NCBI GenBank assembly: GCA_937871635.1
Contig: CALMNS010000119.1
Location: 1-6,549, forward strand
DNA: 6,549 nt
Source: an uncultured Solirubrobacter sp.
Lineage (GTDB): Bacteria > Actinomycetota > Thermoleophilia > Solirubrobacterales > Solirubrobacteraceae
Direction: 5' to 3'
Each line of letters starts with the position of its first letter. The first letter of the stretch is position 1. The notes under the pieces were generated by a model. It ran no database searches. It saw nothing but the letters and a program-made list of their open reading frames with translations, and had not been told where the DNA came from. Shown piece after piece: positions 1 through 5,754 of the stretch. The position numbers and the translations under genes were made by a program.

Positions 1-201
1 GCGCAGGTTCGCCGCTCCGGCGCGGCCGTCGAGGTGCGGCCAGGGGTGCTCGAGCACGCGGTCGCGCGCGAGCCGCCGGTCCGGGGCGAGCGCCAGCAGC
101 GCCACGAGCTCCTGCGCGCGGCGCGGCCAGTCCGCACCGGTGACGCACCGGCCGTCGAGCCGCACGCGCAGACCGCCGAGCAGCTCGACGTCGACGGGCA
201 C
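1..201 (-). CDS. BTAD/SARP-like winged-helix transcriptional regulator, N-terminal part (runs off the left edge)
   Basis: Reading leftward from a GTG at 201-199, 67 codons are open to the window edge. The protein begins with a beta-strand-like VDVELLGGLRVRLDGR segment. It continues with W-RRAQELVALLALAPDRRL and then ARDRVLEHPWPHLDG, ending at AGAANLR. This is the pattern of the OmpR/PhoB-type winged helix that opens actinobacterial SARP/BTAD regulators: an LLGG strand, a helix ending in LLALAP-RRL, and a recognition-helix region with a W-P-L motif. Such proteins bind promoter DNA, and many carry a BTAD and sometimes an ATPase domain further on, which cannot be seen here. The start at 201 is preferred because GGAGG lies at 211-207, five bases upstream. 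An alternative in-frame GTG at 243 has no Shine-Dalgarno sequence but would suit a leaderless transcript. The gene is divergent from the unknown gene at 346. Family assignment is fairly sure; the target and the rest of the protein are unknown. Confidence 0.75.
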   Translation of the reverse strand, partial: MPVDVELLGGLRVRLDGRCVTGADWPRRAQELVALLALAPDRRLARDRVLEHPWPHLDGRAGAANLR

Positions 202-249
202 GGGTGCCTCCGTCGCGTCGCTCAGCTCGACGGCCCGCTTCACGCGTTC

Positions 250-279
250 ACGCTAAACCGAGCGCCGGAAGGCGGGCAA
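250..279 (-). promoter_or_regulatory. Candidate promoter of the BTAD/SARP-like gene
   Basis: On the minus strand, TTGCCC (279-274) and TAGCGT (255-250) are separated by 18 bases. TAGCGT fits the actinobacterial TANNNT -10 pattern. Six bases after it comes a GTG (243), so the transcript could start at or near that codon. Two copies of the heptamer TCGGTTT (284-278 and 261-255) abut the two boxes. This is inferred from motif spacing only. Confidence 0.3.
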
Positions 280-345
280 ACCGACGGCGTCCTGCACGAT
301 GTGCGCGTGGAAGCGCCGTCACCACAGGAGGAGCCGGAGGCGTAC

Positions 346-1251
346 GTGCCCCCGGCGGTCGACGCGGCCGAGGACTGGTGGCCTCCGCCGACCCGGGAAG
401 CCGCCATCGAGCAGGCCCGGCGCGCACGGCTCGCTGAAGGTGGATTGCCCGTCGACGAGCCGACGCTCCACCGGGTCGCCGAGGCGATCCTGGATCCGGG
501 GTACGCGCTGCCCGGCCTCTTCTACACCCCTGAGGAGGCGGCGGACGCCGTGCCCGACAAGGTGCTCGTCGCCGTCGACGAGTACCTGCGCGGTCACCCC
601 GGGATCGACGGCGGCCAGCGCTTGGGGTGGCGCGACGGCCGAAGGACGCTCTTCGTCGGCATCGTCGGCGACCCCGCCGGGCACGCCGACGCCGTGGCGA
701 AGCTGAGCGCCGGCCGGGCGACGGTCGAGTCGCGCGTCAGGACCCGGGACGAGCTCAAGGCCGTGGCGACTCGCATCCGCGAGGACCGTGCCCTCCGGGA
801 GGCCGGCTTCCAGTGGATCGTCATCTCTCCGGATCCCATCGAGGGCGTTGTCGCAGTGAAGATCGTCGGCGGCACCTCCGAGGCGCCGGCGAGGGAGCTC
901 ATCGCTTCGCGCTACGGACCGGCGGTCCGCGTCAGGTGGCTCGGGCCCTCTGCACGACGGGAGGCGCCACACCCCTTCGGGTCGTGGACGAGCGAGGACT
1001 GTCGGCTCCGGATCTTCTTCGGCCTCGACCACAACGGCGCGCGGTTCGGGTCCGCTGCGGTCGAGGAGTCGACAGACCGCATCGAGGTCTCGCTGACGAA
1101 GCTCGTACCCGTAGGGCCCAGAACGCTCATCGGCGGCTTCCAGTCGCTGCACACCGACCTCGACCTGCGCCAGCCCGTCGGCTCCCGCGAGGTGATCGAC
1201 GCGAGCACTGGACAGGCGCGCCCGTCGCTCGCGCGTCTCCGAGGTCGCTGA
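346..1251 (+). CDS. Uncharacterised protein, 301 aa
   Basis: I do not recognise this family. The GTG at 346 is chosen because GGAGG (336-340) lies five bases upstream; the reading frame is open further upstream, but there it is the antisense of the divergent regulator. Third positions are overwhelmingly G or C, as in real genes of this genome. No signal peptide or membrane segment is seen, so the protein is probably cytoplasmic. The first ~90 residues are acidic and look helical (W11-W12 followed by PPP, then EQARRARLAEGG). Residues ~100-200 look like a compact alpha/beta module: a strand RTLFVGIVG, a helix DELKAVATRIRED, strands FQWIVISPD and GVVAVKIVGG, a helix ARELIASRYG and a strand AVRVRWLG. 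Residues ~214-291 look beta-rich and end in DLDLRQPVGSREVIDASTG, a pattern I associate with hypothetical actinobacterial proteins. The gene is divergent from a regulator and monocistronic as far as can be seen. That it is a gene is likely; the function is open. Confidence 0.65.
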   Translation: MPPAVDAAEDWWPPPTREAAIEQARRARLAEGGLPVDEPTLHRVAEAILDPGYALPGLFYTPEEAADAVPDKVLVAVDEYLRGHPGIDGGQRLGWRDGRRTLFVGIVGDPAGHADAVAKLSAGRATVESRVRTRDELKAVATRIREDRALREAGFQWIVISPDPIEGVVAVKIVGGTSEAPARELIASRYGPAVRVRWLGPSARREAPHPFGSWTSEDCRLRIFFGLDHNGARFGSAAVEESTDRIEVSLTKLVPVGPRTLIGGFQSLHTDLDLRQPVGSREVIDASTGQARPSLARLRGR

Positions 1252-1291
1252 CCAGTCGGCTCGCGAGTTGCCACGGGTCCACGGGGAGACA

Positions 1292-1315
1292 ACGGTCGGT
1301 GTCCGCCGGAACCGT
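1292..1315. terminator. Possible bidirectional terminator hairpin
   Basis: ACGGT-CGG (1292-1299) pairs with CCG (1306-1308) and ACCGT (1311-1315), giving an eight-pair stem with a two-base bulge and a six-base loop. It lies between two convergent units, the unknown gene ending at 1251 and tRNA-Asp ending at 1359, where a two-way terminator would be useful. There is no T tract on either side, so the support is weak. Confidence 0.3.
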
Positions 1316-1358
1316 CCTTCGGGGGTGACTCAGACTGGCGCATCCGACGTTCTAGGAG

Positions 1359-1432
<74 letters not shown>

Positions 1433-1449
1433 GTGCGGACCGCCGGGGA

Positions 1450-1455
1450 AGTGTA
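1450..1455 (-). promoter_or_regulatory. Candidate -10 box for tRNA-Asp
   Basis: TACACT (1455-1450, minus strand) matches four of six bases of TATAAT. It would place the transcript start about ten bases before the mature tRNA 5' end at 1432. No TTGACA-like -35 box is seen at 17-18 bases. The call is weak, but this is the best candidate in the 59-bp divergent gap. Confidence 0.3.
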
Positions 1456-1478
1456 GGACGCGCGGCGCGGCGGGTGCG

Positions 1479-1484
1479 TACTCT
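1479..1484 (+). promoter_or_regulatory. Candidate -10 box for a leaderless phosphofructokinase transcript
   Basis: TACTCT (TANNNT type) ends seven bases before the ATG at 1492, which is the normal distance from a -10 box to a transcription start. No Shine-Dalgarno sequence precedes the ATG, so the mRNA probably begins at or next to the start codon. The box sits in the spacer of a perfect inverted repeat, GCGGCGG (1467-1473) and CCGCCGC (1485-1491). No clear -35 box is present. Confidence 0.35.
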
Positions 1485-1491
1485 CCGCCGC

Positions 1492-2541
1492 ATGGCGCGC
1501 ATCGGACTGCTCACCGGCGGCGGGGACTGCCCCGGACTCAACGCGGTGATCCGTGCGGTGGTCCGCAAGGGGATCAACGTCCACGGGCACGAGCTCGTGG
1601 GCTACCGCTACGGCTGGGCCGGGGTGCTGGCGGGGGAGTCGATGGTGCTCGACCAGCGGTCGACCTCGGGCATCCTGCACCGGGGCGGGACGATCCTCGG
1701 CACCTCGCGGACGAACCCCTTCAAGGCCGGCGGCCCGGGAACGCCGGGCGTGCGCGCCACGCTCGAGCGCGACGGGATCGACGCGCTGATCCCGATCGGC
1801 GGCGAGGACACCCTCGGCGTCGCCAAGCGGCTCGCCGACGAGGGGGTGCCGGTGGTCGGCGTCCCCAAGACGATCGACAACGACCTGGCGGGCACGGACT
1901 TCACCTTCGGCTTCCAGACCGCGGTGCAGATCGCCACGGACGCGATCGACCGCCTGCACACGACGGCCGAGTCGCACAACCGGGTGATCGTCGTCGAGGT
2001 GATGGGGCGCCACGCGGGGTGGATCGCCGCCTACTCCGGGATCGCGGGCGGCGCCGACGTCGTCCTGGTCCCCGAGCGGCCCTTCGACGTCTCCGAGGTC
2101 TGCGAACGGATCCAGCGGCGCCACCGCAACGGGCGGACGTTCTCCATCGTGGTCGTCGCCGAGGGGGCGGTGGCGCGCGACGGCGCGGTCAGCGGGACCG
2201 GGGCGGGCGCCGGCGAGGTGGCGACGGACGCCTTCGGCCACGCGCGGCTGGGCGGCATCGCGCTCGAGCTCGAGCGCGAGATCGAGCGGCGCACCGGCTT
2301 CGAGTCGCGGATGACGATCCTCGGCCACGTGCAGCGGGGCGGGACCCCGCTGGCCTACGACCGCGTGCTCGGGACCCGATTCGGGGTGGCCGCGGTCGAC
2401 GCGGTGACCGGCGGCACCTACGGCGTCATGACCGCGCTGCGGGGGACGGAGATCGTCCTCGCGCCGCTCGACGAGGCGCTCGCGGCCCCGAAGCTGCTCG
2501 ACCCGGCGCTGTTCGAGACCGCCGAGGTCTTCTTCGGCTGA
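1492..2541 (+). CDS. pfp: Pyrophosphate-type (group III) 6-phosphofructokinase, 349 aa
   Basis: A cytoplasmic glycolytic enzyme that phosphorylates fructose 6-phosphate to fructose 1,6-bisphosphate. The order of motifs is that of the phosphofructokinase family: LLTGGGDCPGLNAVIR at 6-21, IGGEDTLGVA at 102-111, VPKTIDND at 124-131 with the catalytic Asp129, MGRHAGWIA at 171-179, and GHVQRGGTP at 278-286. Two positions decide the phosphoryl donor in this family. ATP enzymes of the E. coli type have Gly in GGDG and Gly in PGTIDND. Here they are Asp106 and Lys126, the signature of pyrophosphate-dependent enzymes, as in the actinobacterial Amycolatopsis enzyme; Streptomyces ATP enzymes of this clade keep Lys but have Gly. 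So reversible, PPi-driven activity is inferred. Length is normal for group III. The ATG at 1492 is preferred because the protein then begins MARIGLLTGG; the in-frame GTG at 1474 adds six unlikely residues. No ribosome-binding site is visible, and the gene appears monocistronic. Confidence 0.95.
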   Translation: MARIGLLTGGGDCPGLNAVIRAVVRKGINVHGHELVGYRYGWAGVLAGESMVLDQRSTSGILHRGGTILGTSRTNPFKAGGPGTPGVRATLERDGIDALIPIGGEDTLGVAKRLADEGVPVVGVPKTIDNDLAGTDFTFGFQTAVQIATDAIDRLHTTAESHNRVIVVEVMGRHAGWIAAYSGIAGGADVVLVPERPFDVSEVCERIQRRHRNGRTFSIVVVAEGAVARDGAVSGTGAGAGEVATDAFGHARLGGIALELEREIERRTGFESRMTILGHVQRGGTPLAYDRVLGTRFGVAAVDAVTGGTYGVMTALRGTEIVLAPLDEALAAPKLLDPALFETAEVFFG

Positions 2542-2542
2542 C

Positions 2543-2557
2543 CGCCCGTCGAGGGCG
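2543..2557 (+). terminator. Weak hairpin after the phosphofructokinase gene
   Basis: CGCCC (2543-2547) and GGGCG (2553-2557) form a five-pair stem with a five-base loop, two bases after the stop codon. There is no T tract. It may end the phosphofructokinase transcript, or it may be chance in GC-rich DNA; transcription could also run on into tRNA-Val. Confidence 0.2.
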
Positions 2558-2584
2558 CCCGCACCATCTACGCTTCGGCGCGAG

Positions 2585-2658
2585 GGGCGCGTAGCTCAGT
2601 TGGTCAGAGCACCACGCTTACACCGTGGGGGTCGCCGGTTCGAGCCCGGCCGCGCCCA
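2585..2658 (+). tRNA. tRNA-Val (anticodon TAC)
   Basis: A complete 74-nt cloverleaf. The acceptor stem GGGCGCG/CGCGCCC is fully paired and followed by A73. The D arm is GCTC...GAGC, and the anticodon stem CCACG/CGTGG carries the loop CTTACAC with TAC as anticodon. The T loop is GTTCGAG with an intact stem. CCA is not encoded. The gene starts 43 bases after the phosphofructokinase stop on the same strand. A TACGCT at 2569-2574 could be its own -10 box, but no -35 box is evident. Its 3' end is only 24 bases from the convergent amylase stop. Confidence 0.97.
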
Positions 2659-2682
2659 TGGGCGGGCGGCGCGGGCCGCGGC

Positions 2683-5430
2683 TCAGAAGTCCGGCGGGCG
2701 GGTGGTGTAGATCGTCGGATCGCCCTGCTTGAGCCACACCTCGGGCGAGGTGGCCGGGATGAACGACCGGTCGCCGCCGGGCTCCCGCCCCGTCGGCACG
2801 TCGTCGCGGCCCGGGAGGTGGACGATGAAGCTCAGCGGCTTCGTGTCGTCCTTGAGCGGGACCTCGAACCGGGCGCCGTCGGCGTCGATCGCCGCGGGCC
2901 CGAAGGGCGCCGTCCACTCCGTCGGCGTGCGCACCGCGTCGCCGAAGAGGTGCAGGCCCCATTCGGCGTAGTCGCCCGCCGGGCGCTTGTAGTGGATGAT
3001 CGCCGTGGTGACCAGCGGGGGCGCGACCTTCACCGTGCGCACCCGCGAGGTCACCTCGTTGCCATCGGCCTCGGTCAGCACCGCGCGGTAGCGGATCGCG
3101 TCGCCCGTGGCCAGCCCGAGGGCCGCGATGTCGTCCACCGCCGTGTAAGCCGGGGACGAGGTGTCCGTCCCCACCGTGGTCCACGCCCCCGTGCCGACCT
3201 GGCGCTGGAAGGTCACGGACTGCGAGGCGCGCTCGGGGTCCGTCGTGGCCAGCAGGCGGACCTCGCCGCGCACGCTCGCGTCCTGCGCGGGCGCGTCGAT
3301 GGTGATCCGCGGCGGGGGCACCTCGCCCGTCCGCACGCGGCTCGTGCGGGTGTTGCCCGCGTTGTCGCGCACGATGGCGCGGTACTGCACCGCGGTGCCC
3401 GTCGCGAGCCCCGACACGTCGTGGAAGACGCGGTAGGGCGCGTTGTCGTCGGTCCCGATCGACTCCCAGTCCCCGCCGCCGCGGCGGGCCTGGAAGGTGA
3501 CCTCGGCGAAGCCCTCGCCGCCGAGCTCGGCGCCCACCTCCATCCGCCCGCGCGACTCCGCCGTCGGAGCCGGCGCGCGCAGCAGGATGGACGGCGCCGC
3601 CTCGCTCGCCGCCGGGCGACCCGAGGCCTCGTAGACCACCGCCGACAGCGGCGGCACCGTCACCCGCAGGCGGCGCTGGGCGTTCGTCCGCGCGGTGCGG
3701 GCCCCGCCGCTGCCGTGGATCCGCCCGAAGCGCCGGTCGGCCGAGTACGTCGGGATGGAGGCGGTCTGCTCCGTCTCGGCGTTGTTGAGCGCCACGACGT
3801 ACTCGCGCTGCTCGCTGCGGTCGATCCGCGAGAACGCGTAGATCCCCGCCCCCTCGGTCGCGTAGCGGTGCTGGTGGGCGCCGTCGCGCAGCGCGGGATG
3901 CTCGCGGGTGAGTGCGGCGAGCCGCCCGACCGCCCGGTAGAGCGGGTGGCGGCGGTCGAAGTTCGACTCCGCCGTGGTCGCGTCCGTCCCGATCAGGTCG
4001 TCGTCGTTGTACTCCGCCACGCGGCTCGGGAACATGTCCTGCCGGGCGAGCTGGTCGCCGCCGTCGCCCGTGAAGCCCTGCTCGTCGCCGTAGTAGATGA
4101 CGGGGTTGCCGCGCGAGAAGTACATGAGCTCGTGCGCGAGGCGGTCACGCGCCAGCAGCTCGGCGTCCGTGGCGCCCGGGTTGGCCACCTGGATGAACCG
4201 GCCGATGCGGCCCATGTCGTGGTTGCCGAGGAAGGTCGGCAGCTGGTAGGCGTTCGAGTCGGCGTCCGTGTACCAGTCGTCGTCGGCGAAGAAGTCGGCC
4301 AGCTTCTCGGTGGTCCCGGAGTTGGCCGCGAAGTCCTGCGCCGCGGCCTGGAACGGGAAGTCCAGGACGGACTGCATCCGGTTCTGGGTCGTGAAGCGCG
4401 ACGTGTAGGCCTTCGAGGTGTCGAAGACCTCGCCGAACATGAAGAACTCCGGCTTGCCCTGGGCCCGCGCGTAGTCGAGGACCTCCGGGCCGAACTGCTG
4501 CCAGAACTCGTCGTTGACGTGCTTCATCGTGTCGATCCGGAAGCCGTCGACCCCGAAGTCCTTGATCCACGCCTTGTAGATGTCGATCATCCCGCGGACC
4601 ACCCGGGGGTGCTCCGTGAAGAGGTCGTCGAGGCCGAAGAAGTCGCCGTAGAGCGAGTCCTCGCCGGCGAAGGTCGTGTCCCCGCGGTTGTGGTAGAGCG
4701 TCGGGTCGTTGAGCCACTCGGGGAACTTGCGCACGCTGCCCTCGGGGACCACGGGCGTGTACGGGAAGCTCTGGGTCGGGCTCAGCTCGGGGAAGGCGTC
4801 GCTGCCGGCGACGTCGCGGTCGTCGAACGGCGTCCCCGCGGCCGTGCGGTAGGGCTCCTGGTCCTTGGTGACGTACGGCTTGCGCGCCTCGCCGTCGGGG
4901 GCGATGACGTCCGCGGTGTGGTTCGTGATGATGTCGAAGTAGACCTTCATCCCGCGGCTGTGGGCCTCGCGCACGAGCCGGGCGAGGTCCTCGTTCGTCC
5001 CCAGGTGCGGATCGATCTGGGTGAAGTCGGTGATCCAGTAGCCGTGGTAACCCGCCGACTTGTCCGCGGGCTGCACCGCGCGGTTCTTGAAGCTCGGGGT
5101 GAGCCAGACCGAGGTGGTCCCGAGGCCCTTGATGTAGTCCAGGCGCCGGGTGATCCCGCGCAGGTCGCCGCCGTGGTAGAAGGCGCGGTCGGTCGGGTCG
5201 TAGCCCGAGGTCATCTTGTCGGCCGGCAGGCCGCCGAGGTCGTTGGCCGGCGAGCCGTTCTCGAAGCGGTCGGCCATGACGAAGTAGAAGTTCTCGTCGG
5301 TGACCGGCGCGCGCAGCGAGTGGCCGGCGCCCCCGCCACCGGGTGCCTGCGCCGCGGCCGCTCCCGCCCACGCGAGCACGGCGAGGACCGTCGCGACCAG
5401 CACTGCCGCTGACGAACGGCGTCGACCCAT
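2683..5430 (-). CDS. Secreted GH13 alpha-amylase/pullulanase-type enzyme with two Ig-like modules and a C-terminal CBM41/PUD-like domain, 915 aa
   Basis: An extracellular glycoside hydrolase expected to cleave alpha-glucans such as starch or pullulan. Residues 1-28 are a signal peptide: an RRR n-region, a hydrophobic stretch, and AAAAQA before the likely cut. Residues ~45-510 form the GH13 barrel. All conserved regions are present: DIITNH (166-171), GFRIDTMKH with nucleophile Asp300, FGEVFD with acid/base Glu334, and FLGNHD with Asp405, so it should be active. A beta domain follows to ~602. Two similar beta modules (~614-705 and ~708-801) share VTFQ, GTD, YRA and TSRVRT. Residues ~806-910 (IIHYKRPAGDYAEWGLHLFG, then EVWLKQGDPTIY) match the pullulanase-associated domain (CBM41), which binds alpha-glucans and usually sits at the N-terminus. 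The ATG at 5430 has GGAGG eight bases upstream. The gene lies downstream of tRNA-Lys/Glu and converges on tRNA-Val. Exact specificity (alpha-1,4 or alpha-1,6) cannot be told. Confidence 0.95.
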   Translation of the reverse strand: MGRRRSSAAVLVATVLAVLAWAGAAAAQAPGGGGAGHSLRAPVTDENFYFVMADRFENGSPANDLGGLPADKMTSGYDPTDRAFYHGGDLRGITRRLDYIKGLGTTSVWLTPSFKNRAVQPADKSAGYHGYWITDFTQIDPHLGTNEDLARLVREAHSRGMKVYFDIITNHTADVIAPDGEARKPYVTKDQEPYRTAAGTPFDDRDVAGSDAFPELSPTQSFPYTPVVPEGSVRKFPEWLNDPTLYHNRGDTTFAGEDSLYGDFFGLDDLFTEHPRVVRGMIDIYKAWIKDFGVDGFRIDTMKHVNDEFWQQFGPEVLDYARAQGKPEFFMFGEVFDTSKAYTSRFTTQNRMQSVLDFPFQAAAQDFAANSGTTEKLADFFADDDWYTDADSNAYQLPTFLGNHDMGRIGRFIQVANPGATDAELLARDRLAHELMYFSRGNPVIYYGDEQGFTGDGGDQLARQDMFPSRVAEYNDDDLIGTDATTAESNFDRRHPLYRAVGRLAALTREHPALRDGAHQHRYATEGAGIYAFSRIDRSEQREYVVALNNAETEQTASIPTYSADRRFGRIHGSGGARTARTNAQRRLRVTVPPLSAVVYEASGRPAASEAAPSILLRAPAPTAESRGRMEVGAELGGEGFAEVTFQARRGGGDWESIGTDDNAPYRVFHDVSGLATGTAVQYRAIVRDNAGNTRTSRVRTGEVPPPRITIDAPAQDASVRGEVRLLATTDPERASQSVTFQRQVGTGAWTTVGTDTSSPAYTAVDDIAALGLATGDAIRYRAVLTEADGNEVTSRVRTVKVAPPLVTTAIIHYKRPAGDYAEWGLHLFGDAVRTPTEWTAPFGPAAIDADGARFEVPLKDDTKPLSFIVHLPGRDDVPTGREPGGDRSFIPATSPEVWLKQGDPTIYTTRPPDF
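3028..3591 (-). repeat. Tandem Ig-like module repeat inside the amylase
   Basis: Residues ~614-705 and ~708-801 of the amylase are two copies of one beta-sandwich-like unit. Both begin with a short strand followed by APA. Both carry VTFQ, a W flanked by Gly, GTD, a LATG turn, YRA, GN and TSRVRT in the same order. Copy identity is moderate at the protein level, so the duplication is old. The modules probably act as a spacer between the catalytic part and the C-terminal glucan-binding domain. Confidence 0.8.
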
Positions 5431-5481
5431 CTGCCCAGCCTCCAAGTCCTCGATGACCCAACGCCTCCGCGAGGCCGCGCG

Positions 5482-5510
5482 AGACTAACGGCGCGTCGGA
5501 GGGGGCGCAA
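5482..5510 (-). promoter_or_regulatory. Candidate amylase promoter
   Basis: On the minus strand, TTGCGC (5510-5505) and TAGTCT (5487-5482) are 17 bases apart, the ideal spacing. The predicted start is near 5475, giving a leader of about 45 bases. A GCCTC-GCG-GAGGC hairpin (5475-5463) would sit at the very 5' end of that mRNA. This is inferred from motifs only. Confidence 0.35.
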
Positions 5511-5519
5511 CGCGCGCCC
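5503..5519 (-). terminator. Possible hairpin after tRNA-Glu
   Basis: GGGCGC and GCGCCC (5519-5514 and 5508-5503 read on the minus strand) form a six-pair GC stem with a five-base loop, 16 bases after the tRNA-Glu 3' end. There is no T tract, and it overlaps the putative amylase -35 box. It could stop read-through from the tRNA unit into the amylase gene, but the evidence is slim. Confidence 0.25.
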
Positions 5520-5535
5520 TAGCGGGGAGGCGCCA

Positions 5536-5607
5536 TACCCCCAACGGGAGTCGAACCCGTCCTACAAGATTGAAAATCTCGCGTGCTAACCGATACACCA
5601 TGGGGGC
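5536..5607 (-). tRNA. tRNA-Glu (anticodon TTC)
   Basis: A complete 72-nt cloverleaf reads leftward from 5607. The acceptor stem is GCCCCCA/TGGGGGT, so the first pair is G1-U72 where most glutamate tRNAs have G1-C72. The D stem is GTGT/GCAC, and the anticodon stem CGAGA/TCTTG carries the loop TTTTCAA with TTC as anticodon. The T arm is ACGGG-TTCGACT-CCCGT, and A73 follows. CCA is not encoded. It lies 34 bases downstream of tRNA-Lys on the same strand and is probably cotranscribed with it. Confidence 0.95.
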
Positions 5608-5641
5608 GCGGGGAGCGCCTCAGTCTAGGTCGGCCCCCGAG

Positions 5642-5714
5642 TGCGCCCCCCGGGGATCGAACCCGGACCGCCGGATTAAAAGTCCGGAACTCTGACCAAT
5701 TGAGTTAGAGGCGC
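5642..5714 (-). tRNA. tRNA-Lys (anticodon TTT)
   Basis: A complete 73-nt cloverleaf reads leftward from 5714. The acceptor stem GCGCCTC/GGGGCGC contains one T-G pair and is followed by A73. The D stem is ACTC/GAGT, and the anticodon stem CCGGA/TCCGG carries the loop CTTTTAA with TTT as anticodon. The T arm is CCGGG-TTCGATC-CCCGG. CCA is not encoded. It is the first gene of a probable Lys-Glu tRNA unit whose promoter lies in the gap shared with the divergent TetR gene. Confidence 0.97.
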
Positions 5715-5720
5715 CCCCCG

Positions 5721-5751
5721 ATTCTGCCACGGCGCGATGAACCCCTGTCAA
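5721..5751 (-). promoter_or_regulatory. Promoter of the tRNA-Lys/tRNA-Glu unit
   Basis: A perfect TTGACA (5751-5746, minus strand) is followed after 19 bases by CAGAAT (5726-5721), which matches four of six bases of TATAAT. Transcription would begin about at the mature 5' end of tRNA-Lys (5714). The spacer is two bases longer than ideal. This is the best consensus promoter in the window, as expected for a stable RNA. It lies just upstream of the TetR start chosen here. Confidence 0.5.
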
Positions 5752-5754
5752 GCT

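Noticed and set aside
34..345. Upstream extension of the unknown plus-strand gene to an earlier start
   Set aside because: Bases 1-201 encode a recognisable winged-helix regulator on the minus strand, and the extension has no ribosome-binding site. The GTG at 346 has a good one.
319..1152. Minus-strand open frame opposite the unknown gene
   Set aside because: Its translation is rich in Arg, Asp and Pro without motifs, and it has no convincing ribosome-binding site. The plus-strand frame has sensible composition, alternating strand and helix patterns and a clear Shine-Dalgarno sequence.
1271..1285. Short direct repeat CCACGGG (period 8) after the unknown gene
   Set aside because: Seven bases in very GC-rich intergenic DNA is within chance, and no function suggests itself.
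2653..2664. Perfect palindrome CGCCCATGGGCG at the tRNA-Val 3' end, possible attachment site
   Set aside because: Half of it is simply the tRNA acceptor stem. No integrase, no second copy of the tRNA end and no element boundary is present in the window.
2818..5412. Very long open frame (864 codons) on the plus strand opposite the amylase
   Set aside because: It is antisense to a GH13 gene with every catalytic motif intact. Its translation is a low-complexity mix rich in Arg, Val, Gly, Ala, Glu and His with no recognisable motif, as expected from the complement of GC-rich codons.
4145..5461. Second minus-strand frame within the amylase gene
   Set aside because: It is a frame-shifted reading of the amylase, dominated by Arg and Gly. 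The correct frame carries the signal peptide and all GH13 motifs.
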